Below, one piece after another: positions 5,166 to 11,833 of a DNA stretch of 11,833 bases. Under the pieces are notes generated by a model. That model saw nothing but the letters and a program-made list of their open reading frames with translations. It did not search any database and was not told where the DNA came from. The position numbers and the translations under genes are program-made. Origin of the DNA: an uncultured Clostridiaceae bacterium (lineage in GTDB: Bacteria; Bacillota; Clostridia; Clostridiales; Oxobacteraceae); NCBI GenBank assembly GCA_937900065.1, contig CALCDS010000073.1:1-11833 (forward strand), in the 5' to 3' direction. Position 1 is the stretch's first letter. Each line of letters starts with the position of its first letter.

Positions 5166-7538
5166 CTAGGGAGTAACCCCATATGAAGGATCTATGAAAT
5201 TGAATCCACCTTCATCACCAGGTTTGAAATTGTCCCATATATTATCTGAAGAATCGCTTTCAGTAGGAAGCTGGTACTTGTAATCGGCAACCCTGCTGTC
5301 TACAGGATATGGCCTTTTTATAAACACTTTTTCTCTTAAAAGAGGAAGCGGCGTAAATTCGGTTGCAAGTTTTCCAGTAAGCATATTTATAGTGGCTTTT
5401 ACATGTGTGGTGCACTTTTCCGTTGGAACCGTGCCTTGGATAAAGAGGTCCGTAATTAGCCTTGAACCCCTTGGGTCTTGTGAGCAGAGCTCGGTAGGCA
5501 ATTCACCCGAGTCTTTACATACCGTAGCCGTAACAAGTCCGCTGGGCCTCTCAAAGTCTTTTATCGGAAGATTTTTGTGGATTTCCTTCATTATATCTCC
5601 CCACATCTGTGCTGTTTCGCCGCTTGTCAAACTCAACTTTTCACTCGGTTTGTCATGCCCCATCCATATTGCTCCCGAATAATATGCAGTCAGGCCCGCA
5701 AAATAAGCATCAGCCGATTCGTTTGTCGTACCTGTTTTACCTGCGGCAGGAATGGAGCCCATATTTGCCTTTGAGCCTGTGCCTCCGTTTATAACGCCCT
5801 TTAGCGTATCGATCATCAGGTAGGCTGCCTGAGGTGATATCACCTTATGCTTTTCAGGATTTTTTTCAAGCAGCACGTTTCCTTCGCTGTCTAAAACTTT
5901 GGTGTAGAGTATAGGTTGTGTATATACTCCCTTGTTTCCAAAACTGCCGTATGCCGCAGCCATCTCCATCGGAGTAACACCATTTGTCATCCCTCCGAGC
6001 GCTATTGCAGGCACCACATCGGTGTTGCCATTTTCGTCCGGCGTTGTGACGAGATGCTGCAGTCCGAATTTTTTCAGATATTCTATGCTCTTGCTTGGGC
6101 TTATCTTCAATATGAGTTTGGCGGCTACAACGTTTTTGGACTGCTTTATGGCATATCTTAACGTACAGAAGCCATCATATTTTTTATTGAAATTCTGGGG
6201 GCCCTCTCCTTTCCATCCTGCTGCCGCTGCAGCCTCAGGAGTGAATGGGGAATCATCGATTACAGTCGCCGGAGCATAACCCATATCAAATGCCGGGCCA
6301 TAAACGGCAAGAGGTTTCATGGACGAACCGGGCTGCCTTGCTATATCTGTCGCTCTGTTTTGCGACATCAACGGCTGTTCACCTCTGCCGCCTAAGACAG
6401 CTCTGACCTCTCCAGTCAAATAATCGTCTATTACAACGCCTATCTGTGGCTGTATGATTTTATCCTTTCCCCATACTGCAATATCCTTTTTCAGCTTGGG
6501 GTAATATTTATCATCGTTGGCTACTTTGTTTACAATATCCTGTATCTTAGTATCTATAGTAGTATATATCTTCAATCCTCCTGAATAGATTTCCTGATTG
6601 ACTTCGTCATCGGAATACTTGTATTTGGCTTTAAGGTCGTCCTTTACCTCTTGGATCGCAGATTCTATAAACCATTGATATTTGACTTTGGTATTGTCTG
6701 TCCGCTTGGTAAAAGAGTTGATATTGAATTTTTGCATTTCACTCTTTGCCTTTTCAAAATCTTCTTTGCTTATCATATTATTTTCAAGCATTTTTGAAAG
6801 CACGACAATGCCCCTGTTGACGTAAACTTCAGGAGTGTCTTCATTCAAATACGGGTTATATCTCGACGGGGATTGATTTATGCCTGCAATCAGTGCGCTT
6901 TCCGCAAGGGTCAGCTGATCAACGTCCTTGTTGAAATAGTATTCTGCCGCAGCCTGAATGCCATATGCAGAACCTCCCAGGTGTATTGTATTGAGATAAT
7001 ACTCAAGTATCTGATCCTTTGACAATTCTCTTTCAAGCTTGATTGCAAGATATGCTTCCTGTATTTTTCTCTTGAAATCTTTTTTAGGGGTAAGAACCGT
7101 GTTCTTTATAAGCTGTTGGGTTATGGTTGAAGCTCCCTGTTCTAATGATTTTGATTTTATGTCCTGCCATAAAGCACCGAATATACGCTTGATATCAATA
7201 CCGAAATGCTCTCTGAAACGCTCGTCCTCAATTGCGATAAACGCATCCTGGGTATACTTTTTAACTTTTGATAAAGGAACGTATGTCCTATTTTCAACCT
7301 GATGAAGGCTTTCAATATAATTCCCGTCTTTATCATATATCTTGGTTGTTTGGGCAAGGTTGGTAAAGCTATCTATACTTAGTTCAGGAGCAGTATTGAC
7401 GAAAGCAAGTACAATACCACCGCACGCACCTGCAGCAATCAATATTATCAGCAATATAGTAAGCATTATTACTTTCCATACTTTAACTTTTTTCTTTTTT
7501 GCTTTTTTGCCTGTTGTATTGTTATTTTTATTGTTCAT
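5166..7538 (-). CDS. Class A bifunctional penicillin-binding protein (PBP1A family)
   Basis: This 790-residue enzyme polymerises and crosslinks peptidoglycan outside the cytoplasmic membrane. A Lys/Asn-rich cytoplasmic tail (1-20) and one membrane anchor (about 21-47) come first. The family 51 glycosyltransferase domain follows, with EDERFREHFG (104-113, catalytic Glu104) and GASTITQQL (135-143). The transpeptidase domain has the nucleophile motif SSMK (Ser405), SKN (467-469) and KTGT (601-604). All catalytic motifs are intact. After it comes a C-terminal region with three cysteines (674, 685, 709) in a VCxDSGELPTELC and GTVPTEKC pattern typical of clostridial and related PBP1A proteins, then an acidic, Gly/Pro-containing tail. 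The ATG follows AGGAGG by 5 bases. It is transcribed alone from a good promoter about 170 bases upstream. It is probably a housekeeping enzyme. A sporulation role cannot be excluded but nothing here shows one. Confidence 0.96.
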   Translation of the reverse strand: MNNKNNNTTGKKAKKKKVKVWKVIMLTILLIILIAAGACGGIVLAFVNTAPELSIDSFTNLAQTTKIYDKDGNYIESLHQVENRTYVPLSKVKKYTQDAFIAIEDERFREHFGIDIKRIFGALWQDIKSKSLEQGASTITQQLIKNTVLTPKKDFKRKIQEAYLAIKLERELSKDQILEYYLNTIHLGGSAYGIQAAAEYYFNKDVDQLTLAESALIAGINQSPSRYNPYLNEDTPEVYVNRGIVVLSKMLENNMISKEDFEKAKSEMQKFNINSFTKRTDNTKVKYQWFIESAIQEVKDDLKAKYKYSDDEVNQEIYSGGLKIYTTIDTKIQDIVNKVANDDKYYPKLKKDIAVWGKDKIIQPQIGVVIDDYLTGEVRAVLGGRGEQPLMSQNRATDIARQPGSSMKPLAVYGPAFDMGYAPATVIDDSPFTPEAAAAAGWKGEGPQNFNKKYDGFCTLRYAIKQSKNVVAAKLILKISPSKSIEYLKKFGLQHLVTTPDENGNTDVVPAIALGGMTNGVTPMEMAAAYGSFGNKGVYTQPILYTKVLDSEGNVLLEKNPEKHKVISPQAAYLMIDTLKGVINGGTGSKANMGSIPAAGKTGTTNESADAYFAGLTAYYSGAIWMGHDKPSEKLSLTSGETAQMWGDIMKEIHKNLPIKDFERPSGLVTATVCKDSGELPTELCSQDPRGSRLITDLFIQGTVPTEKCTTHVKATINMLTGKLATEFTPLPLLREKVFIKRPYPVDSRVADYKYQLPTESDSSDNIWDNFKPGDEGGFNFIDPSYGVTP

Positions 7539-7872
7539 GTTAACCTCCTAATGCGGAATAGGATAGCAAAGCCAAAAAAATCCAAAATTTTCATAATTTT
7601 CTTCCGGATGGCATCAATTGACCTTAATTAATGCTTTGGAATCGCATTTATCTAATATGTAGATTTACTATAATCATTTATAAGTATAGGCATACTTTTT
7701 ACCCATTATAACATAAAACTAGACCCATGTTAATCGAAACATATAAGGCTCAGATAGGATGAAAACATGCATATTATGACTGCAATTCCTTATATAAAAT
7801 TCGAGTAAATATGGAACACTATATAAGAGGGGATCAATATAGCCTTAGATTTAAAATCTGGAGGATTATAAT
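7539..7872. other. Divergent intergenic region between the PBP gene and the glycosyltransferase
   Basis: These 334 AT-rich bases contain the PBP promoter (7705-7733, - strand) with a leader of about 160 bases, and the GGAGGA ribosome binding site of the glycosyltransferase (7860-7865). A small hairpin AATGC/GCATT lies near 7632-7649. On the + strand I saw a TATAAT at 7669-7674 with a poor -35 and a sporulation-like CATATTAT at 7770-7777 without a matching -35. The glycosyltransferase promoter therefore remains unassigned. No protein gene is visible. Confidence 0.6.
7705..7733 (-). promoter_or_regulatory. Sigma-A promoter of the penicillin-binding protein gene
   Basis: On the - strand, TTAACA (7733 to 7728) and a perfect TATAAT (7710 to 7705) are separated by 17 bases. 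The predicted start is near 7698, leaving an untranslated leader of about 160 bases before the ATG. This is the best vegetative promoter match in the window. Confidence 0.75.
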
Positions 7873-9159
7873 ATGAAGTATGTGTTTTATATAACCGCGG
7901 CAATACAGATACCGATGTTTATAATAACGGTCTACTATACTATTATTTCTTTGTTTGGAATATATAAAAAGAAGGAAACCGAACAATTTACGCCATGCAA
8001 AAGATTCGCACTTATAATTGCAGCGCATAATGAAGAAATGGTGATTGCCAATGCCGTGGACAGTCTAAGAGACCTCGACTATCCTAAAAAGCTGTATGAT
8101 ATTTTTGTTATCGCAGACAATTGCAATGACAGGACCGCTAATATAGCGCAGATGCATGGAGCAAGGGTATATGAACGTTTTGATAAGTCACAAAAGGGAA
8201 AAGGCTATGCCCTTGAGTGGATGTTCAAGCGCATATTTGAGATGGATTCAAGTTATGATGCCATTGCTGTATTTGACGCAGACAACCTTGTATCAAAAAA
8301 TTTTTTAAGTGAAATGAACAATAAGCTTTGCAATGGCTATAATGTCGTGCAAGGCTTCCTTGACAGCAAAAACCCAAATGATTCATGGATAACGGCTTCA
8401 TATTCAATAGCATTTTGGACCGCAAACAGGATGGGTCAGCTTGCTAAAAGCAATATAGGACTGTCAAATCAAATTGGAGGAACGGGTTTTTGCGTCAGCA
8501 CGGAAATACTAAAAAAGTATGGCTGGGGCGTTACCTGCCTTACAGAGGATCTCGAATTTTCGTGCAAGCTGGTATTGAATGGAGAAAAGGTGGGGTGGGC
8601 TCATAATGCTGTGATATATGATGAAAAGCCGATAACGCTTCAGCAATCCTGGAAGCAGAGAAAGAGATGGATGCAGGGTTTTGCAGATGTTGCAGACCGG
8701 TTTTTCTTTAAGCTTCTTTACAAAGGAATAAAAGATTTCGATTTTACTGCCTTGGATTGTGCATTGTATACGATACAGCCCTTTATCGTAATCGGATTGG
8801 GGCTGTCGACACTCTTGACTCTTGTTCAAAGCGTACTGAATTATCCTATGAATGTTTTCTTGATAAAATTTTTGCTGAACAGCCTTTTTGGAATAGGAGA
8901 TAAGCTTTGGAATATAATCTCATTTATTACTCTGGTATATACACCTTTTGCTCTCTTGCTCGATAGGAAACTGGGATTGAGGATAATGCTGTGGTATGTT
9001 TTCTATCCCTTTTATATATTGACTTGGATACCTATTTCCATACAAGGCATAATCAATAAAAACAAAAAGGAGTGGGATCATACGATCCATACAAGGGTCA
9101 TAAGCATCGACGATATAGAAAATGAGGGATTAGAAAATGGAAAGGAAAGTCTGGCTTAA
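7873..9159 (+). CDS. Membrane-bound family 2 glycosyltransferase, processive synthase type
   Basis: This 428-residue protein has an N-terminal membrane helix (about 5-30), a GT-A catalytic domain and three to four C-terminal helices (about 297-320, 342-362, 372-393). The catalytic signature is complete: IIAAHNEE (48-55), Asp82 in ADNCND, the metal-binding DAD (135-137), the TED motif (224-226) and QRKRW (262-266), which is the QxxRW signature. This pattern marks processive synthases such as poly-N-acetylglucosamine, hyaluronan and cellulose synthases, which use a nucleotide sugar and extrude the polymer across the membrane. The product cannot be told from sequence. The usual partners (deacetylases, exporters, PilZ domains) are absent nearby. 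GGAGGA lies 7 bases before the ATG. The next gene is the sporulation gene yunB, after 57 bases that include a hairpin, so a link to the spore envelope is possible but unproven. Confidence 0.9.
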   Translation: MKYVFYITAAIQIPMFIITVYYTIISLFGIYKKKETEQFTPCKRFALIIAAHNEEMVIANAVDSLRDLDYPKKLYDIFVIADNCNDRTANIAQMHGARVYERFDKSQKGKGYALEWMFKRIFEMDSSYDAIAVFDADNLVSKNFLSEMNNKLCNGYNVVQGFLDSKNPNDSWITASYSIAFWTANRMGQLAKSNIGLSNQIGGTGFCVSTEILKKYGWGVTCLTEDLEFSCKLVLNGEKVGWAHNAVIYDEKPITLQQSWKQRKRWMQGFADVADRFFFKLLYKGIKDFDFTALDCALYTIQPFIVIGLGLSTLLTLVQSVLNYPMNVFLIKFLLNSLFGIGDKLWNIISFITLVYTPFALLLDRKLGLRIMLWYVFYPFYILTWIPISIQGIINKNKKEWDHTIHTRVISIDDIENEGLENGKESLA

Positions 9160-9172
9160 AAAATAGTAACTT

Positions 9173-9216
9173 AATACCCCCAATCATCATAAATATAGAT
9201 AAAAGGGGGTATTTTT
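9173..9216 (+). terminator. Hairpin between glycosyltransferase and yunB that also sequesters the yunB ribosome binding site
   Basis: A 9-base-pair stem, AATACCCCC (9173-9181) with GGGGGTATT (9205-9213), encloses a 23-base loop and is followed by a run of T residues ending at 9216, one base before the yunB ATG. The G run of the 3' arm, AGGGGG (9204-9209), is also the only ribosome binding site for yunB, 7 bases from its ATG. The structure can therefore act as a terminator for upstream transcription, as a lid on yunB translation, or both. The long loop makes the terminator reading less certain than the stem itself. Confidence 0.6.
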
Positions 9217-9888
9217 ATGCTGCCTTCACGTAAAAGAAAAATCCGCCTTATTATTTATTTGCTTTTGATTTTGTTCATCATAATATTTGTTTTTATCAAA
9301 ATAGACAGAGACGTAAAACCTGTTCTGTTTTCAGTATCAAATGCTGAAGCAAGGATCTTGGCAACCGAATCAATAAACAGGATAGTAAAAGAGGAACTTT
9401 CCAAGAATGTCAAATACAGCGATTTTGTTGAAATAAAGACCGACAGCAATGGGGACATATCTGCAATCGAGATGAATACTATTGAGATGAACAAATTCGG
9501 AACGGCCGTTGCTCTAAAGGTGCAGGAGGAAATGAAATTTTTGGGAGGAAGGGGAATAGGAATACCCGTAGGAGTTTTAACCAAAAGCGCATTGCTCTCA
9601 TATATGGGTCCGGTAATACATGTAAAGGTGCTGCCGTATGGCAATGTGTCCACTGATTTTAGGTCGGAGCTGGAATCAGCAGGGATAAATCAGAGCAGGT
9701 ACAGGGTCTATATAGTGGTCAACGTCAATTTGCAGCTGATGATACCTTTCGGCGAAGAGAAGATGAATGTTTCTTCAGGGATACCGATTGCCGAAACATT
9801 GATAGTCGGCAAGGTGCCGAGCAGTTATTTCAATACGGGTTCAGGAGGCTTTGGCGTACCGTATGCGGTCCCGACCCCATCCCAATAG
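9217..9888 (+). CDS. yunB: Sporulation protein YunB
   Basis: This 223-residue protein has a basic N-terminus (SRKRKIR) and one membrane helix at about 10-27. The rest is predicted to be outside the cytoplasm of the mother cell or in the intermembrane space. Family features are an alpha-helical stretch with repeated Ala/Asn-rich motifs (43-60), IPVG (116-119), GPVIHVKVLPYG (131-142), GINQSRYRVY (156-165), and ETLIVGKVPSSY (193-204) near the C-terminus. In Bacillus subtilis yunB is a mother-cell gene under sigma-E and is needed for efficient sporulation, but its biochemical role is unknown. The C-terminus after 204 is a Gly/Pro/Ser-rich tail. Its ribosome binding site is AGGGGG, buried in the preceding hairpin. 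I saw CATACGAT and CATACAAG in the end of the upstream gene, similar to a sigma-E -10 box, but without a properly spaced -35. The family call is secure. Confidence 0.93.
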   Translation: MLPSRKRKIRLIIYLLLILFIIIFVFIKIDRDVKPVLFSVSNAEARILATESINRIVKEELSKNVKYSDFVEIKTDSNGDISAIEMNTIEMNKFGTAVALKVQEEMKFLGGRGIGIPVGVLTKSALLSYMGPVIHVKVLPYGNVSTDFRSELESAGINQSRYRVYIVVNVNLQLMIPFGEEKMNVSSGIPIAETLIVGKVPSSYFNTGSGGFGVPYAVPTPSQ

Positions 9889-9986
9889 GGAATAGTCCTT
9901 TCTAATAGCGAGAGACTCACTTAAATTGCTAAAAAGTCAACATTATATTTTAACATAGTCAAAGATTAAACTGTTTTTGATAGATG

Positions 9987-10020
9987 AGCCATGTAAATTT
10001 TTAGCATGGCTTTTTATTTT
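9987..10020 (+). terminator. Rho-independent terminator after yunB
   Basis: A 7-base-pair stem (AGCCATG at 9987-9993 with CATGGCT at 10005-10011) has an 11-base loop and is followed by TTTTTATTTT. It lies about 100 bases after the yunB stop. The 98 bases between carry no gene that I can see. Confidence 0.8.
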
Positions 10021-10067
10021 GAAAGTATATTTTTAAATATTTCTTGCATAAAGTTGCAATAATTCGG

Positions 10068-10096
10068 TTTACAAATTTTATAAATGTGTCTATTAT
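10068..10096 (+). promoter_or_regulatory. Sigma-A promoter of the NSS transporter gene
   Basis: TTTACA (10068-10073) and TATTAT (10091-10096) are 17 bases apart, each one base away from consensus. The start would fall near 10103, giving a leader of about 30 bases that contains the AAAGGAGG ribosome binding site at 10115-10122. Because it lies between the yunB terminator and the gene, the transporter is probably a single-gene transcript. Confidence 0.65.
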
Positions 10097-10132
10097 TTAA
10101 AGTAATTATATTATAAAGGAGGAAGTAGAAGG

Positions 10133-11527
10133 ATGAAAAGCATCGAAAAAGAACCAGATGCACCAATAAAAAAAGAAGGATTCACGACAGGGTTTGCAGT
10201 ATTCTTTGCGACATTAGGTTCTGCCGTAGGGCTTGGCAACATATGGAAATTTCCGTATTTGATAGGGGCAAATGGTGGAGGAGCATTTTTAATAGTATAT
10301 TTATTCTGTATAATATTTGCGTGTATGCCTGTTATGGTTTGCGAATTATTTATAGGAAGAAAAACAAGAAGCAACGCTGTACAGGCTTTTGAAAAGTTGA
10401 AAGTAAAACCGTTTTGGAAAAGTATCGGTTTCATGGGTATTATAGCAGCATTTTTAATCATGTCATTTTATAGCTGCGTAGCTGGATGGGTTTATCTTTA
10501 TATATTTAAAGCCATAAAAGGTGATTTTGCAGGTATTAGCGCACAAAGTGCGGCCGCACAATTTTCAAAAGCATCGGTCGGCATCATATCCCCTATACTA
10601 TGGCAGATAATAGTGATAGCAGTTGTATCTGCCGTGATAATAGCAGGCGTGCAAAAAGGGATTGAGAGAGTGACTAAAACGCTTATGCCTATATTATTCA
10701 TATTGATAATAATATGCGACATAAGGTCTCTTACGCTATCCGGGGCAAGCCAGGGACTGGATTTCCTATTCAGGATCGATTTTTCAAAACTTACGGCTCA
10801 GGGAATACTTGTAGCTTTAGGTTTGGGTTTCTTTAAACTTTCCCTCGGTATGGGCACGATGCTCACATATGGCAGTTATTATACCGATGACAATAATCTG
10901 ATAGGTACTTCTGCCAAAGTAGCCGTGTCGGATACAATAGTGTCAATACTTGCAGGAGTAGCAATCTTTCCGGCAGTGTTCACATTCGGAATGGGCCCTG
11001 ATAATGGCCCGGGACTTTTGTTTATGACAATACCGCTTGTATTTTCAAAGATACCTTTTGGAAATGTGCTTTTGGTGGCCTTTTTCTTTTTGACTGCGAT
11101 TGCAGCAACAACGGCAATGATATCTATGATGGAAGTGCCTGTGGCCTATTTAAATGAAAGCAAAAAGATTCCAAGGAAAAAAGCAGTCTTGTCTGTTGCG
11201 GTTATTATAATGCTGATTGGGATTTTAGCATCGCTTTCAGCCGATGGGGCAAGCCTTTTAGGCGGCGCAAAAGTATTTGGGTTGACATTCTTTAATTTAT
11301 TTGATTTTGTTTCCTCCAATATATTGATGCCTTTAGGCGGTTTCCTTATTTTAATAGTGGTGGGCTGGTTCTTGAGCAAGAAGGATTTTGAATATGAGCT
11401 TTCAAATAAGGGCAGCATCAATACTAAAACTGCAGCCGATATGTTATATCTGGTTATAAAATATGTAACTCCGGTTTTGCTGATAATAGTATTTCTAAAT
11501 ACATTGGGAATAATAAGGCTGAGCTGA
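10133..11527 (+). CDS. Sodium-dependent transporter of the NSS/SNF family (amino-acid type)
   Basis: This 464-residue membrane protein couples sodium entry to uptake of a small organic solute. Bacterial relatives such as LeuT, TnaT, Tyt1 and MhsT carry amino acids. About eleven membrane segments can be counted, the form common in bacterial members. The first helix has the sodium-site signature GSAVGLGNIWKFPY (29-42). The fifth begins with the Gly-X9-Pro motif (Gly176, Pro186) known from MhsT. The sixth holds SLGMGTMLTYGSY (237-249), with an unwound glycine-rich core. The eighth contains AATTAMISMMEVP (324-336). Asp267 at the start of helix 7 is common in bacterial members and fits chloride independence, which is an inference. 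ATG follows AAAGGAGG by 10 bases. There are no metabolic neighbours, so the substrate cannot be deduced. Confidence 0.94.
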   Translation: MKSIEKEPDAPIKKEGFTTGFAVFFATLGSAVGLGNIWKFPYLIGANGGGAFLIVYLFCIIFACMPVMVCELFIGRKTRSNAVQAFEKLKVKPFWKSIGFMGIIAAFLIMSFYSCVAGWVYLYIFKAIKGDFAGISAQSAAAQFSKASVGIISPILWQIIVIAVVSAVIIAGVQKGIERVTKTLMPILFILIIICDIRSLTLSGASQGLDFLFRIDFSKLTAQGILVALGLGFFKLSLGMGTMLTYGSYYTDDNNLIGTSAKVAVSDTIVSILAGVAIFPAVFTFGMGPDNGPGLLFMTIPLVFSKIPFGNVLLVAFFFLTAIAATTAMISMMEVPVAYLNESKKIPRKKAVLSVAVIIMLIGILASLSADGASLLGGAKVFGLTFFNLFDFVSSNILMPLGGFLILIVVGWFLSKKDFEYELSNKGSINTKTAADMLYLVIKYVTPVLLIIVFLNTLGIIRLS

Positions 11528-11587
11528 TTATAAATGGATGATGGGTACTTTTAATCCCTCGCATTAAAAAATTGCTGAGGATGTTTA

Positions 11588-11655
11588 AAAACAAAGAGCC
11601 GGATAGAATCCGGCACAATAATGATATTTGGGGATATGTTGTACATTACATCTGC
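11588..11655 (-). ncRNA. Candidate small RNA
   Basis: On the - strand an extended -10 promoter at 11661-11669 would start transcription near 11654. A GC-rich terminator hairpin follows closely: 11598-11604 pairs with 11608-11614 over 7 base pairs (GCCGGAT/ATCCGGC) with a 3-base loop. After it, reading leftwards, comes TCTTTGTTTTT. The transcript would be about 65-70 bases and has no room for a credible protein with a ribosome binding site. The alternative is a stray terminator convergent to the NSS gene next to a fortuitous promoter. No known RNA family is recognised. Confidence 0.4.
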
Positions 11656-11660
11656 ATAAT

Positions 11661-11688
11661 ATTATAGCATATTTGCGGTGAAATGCAA
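11661..11688 (-). promoter_or_regulatory. Extended -10 promoter for the candidate small RNA
   Basis: Reading leftwards on the - strand, a perfect TATAAT (11666 to 11661) is preceded by TGC, giving the extended -10 element TGCTATAAT. A weak -35 candidate TTGCAT (11688 to 11683) stands 16 bases away. The extended -10 can compensate for the poor -35 box. Confidence 0.45.
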
Positions 11689-11712
11689 AATAGTATAACA
11701 AATATAGAGAAA

Positions 11713-11744
11713 GCTTCATGATAAAAATTAATGGAGCCTTTTTT
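11713..11744 (+). terminator. Rho-independent terminator downstream of the NSS transporter
   Basis: GCTTCAT (11713-11719) pairs with ATGGAGC (11731-11737), with one G-T wobble and an 11-base loop. TTTTTT follows at 11739-11744. It is about 190 bases beyond the transporter stop codon. It is the only convincing + strand terminator there, so the transporter transcript may run through the small RNA region antisense to it before stopping. Confidence 0.6.
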
Positions 11745-11833
11745 AAAAGTGTGCAGTTTGCTCAATATATGTGATCTTTGTTTTATATAAAGTGTTTTAA
11801 TGTATATGCCAGTGGTATATAATTAAATATGTG
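11745..11833. other. AT-rich end of window with a possible promoter
   Basis: No gene is visible. An imperfect dyad, TATATGCC/GGTATATA, with a 3-base centre lies at about 11802-11820. A TATAAT at 11818-11823 could be the -10 box of a gene beyond the window, but its -35 region (TTTTAA at 11795-11800) is poor. Confidence 0.3.

Noticed and set aside
9048..9095. CATAATCA, CATACGAT and CATACAAG as sigma-E -10 boxes for yunB
   Set aside because: None has an ATA-type -35 at the right spacing, and all lie inside the glycosyltransferase coding region.
10111..10461. 116-residue open frame on the - strand and other frames antisense to the NSS, PBP, chr and spoVA genes
   Set aside because: Each lies fully inside a strongly supported gene and has no family features, so these are shadow frames.
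11553..11580. CCTCGCA ... TGCTGAGG imperfect hairpin just after the NSS gene as its terminator
   Set aside because: The stem has a bulge and no T run follows on the + strand. The hairpin at 11713-11744 is a better terminator.

Overview
This window looks like ordinary chromosome from an endospore-forming, low-GC member of the Clostridia. The reasons are four consecutive spoVA genes, a YunB sporulation protein, strong AGGAGG-type ribosome binding sites, several TTG starts, frequent ATA and AGG codons and AT-rich intergenic DNA. Genus cannot be fixed from the sequence alone. No insertion sequence, CRISPR array, tRNA, rRNA or phage gene was found.

Layout. Positions 1-222 hold a large nested inverted repeat that ends right at the ribosome binding site of a 57-residue single-pass membrane protein of unknown function (223-396). 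Then comes the spoVA cluster on the + strand: spoVAC, spoVAD, spoVAE (SpoVAEB type) and spoVAEA (441-2862). Its products are expected to move dipicolinic acid (DPA) across the inner spore membrane. Convergent to it lies a LysR-type regulator (2891-3766, - strand). It is divergent from a tandem pair of short CHR-family (chromate transporter) half-proteins (3889-5053). The lysR/chr intergenic region has two interlocked divergent sigma-A promoters and a 14-base inverted repeat. A strong bidirectional terminator (5064-5103) separates chr from a convergent class A penicillin-binding protein (5166-7538, - strand).

A 334-base divergent region carries a very good promoter for the penicillin-binding protein. 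It leads into a membrane-bound, processive-type family 2 glycosyltransferase (7873-9159) and then yunB (9217-9888). A hairpin between these two both looks like a terminator and buries the yunB ribosome binding site. Next is a terminated, separately promoted sodium-dependent (NSS/SNF family) amino-acid-type transporter (10133-11527). The last 306 bases have no credible protein gene. They contain a candidate small RNA unit on the - strand, with an extended -10 promoter about 70 bases from a terminator, and a + strand terminator.

How the genes work together. The spoVA genes form one tightly spaced operon whose products act together in spore DPA uptake and release. The two CHR halves are overlapping and probably form one transporter under the adjacent LysR regulator. 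The penicillin-binding protein, glycosyltransferase, YunB and NSS transporter look like independent units, although the glycosyltransferase and YunB may be linked through the hairpin between them. I see no clear new multi-gene system. The best leads are the leader hairpin plus small membrane protein ahead of spoVAC, the hairpin ahead of yunB, the small RNA candidate, and the substrate of the LysR-linked CHR pair.
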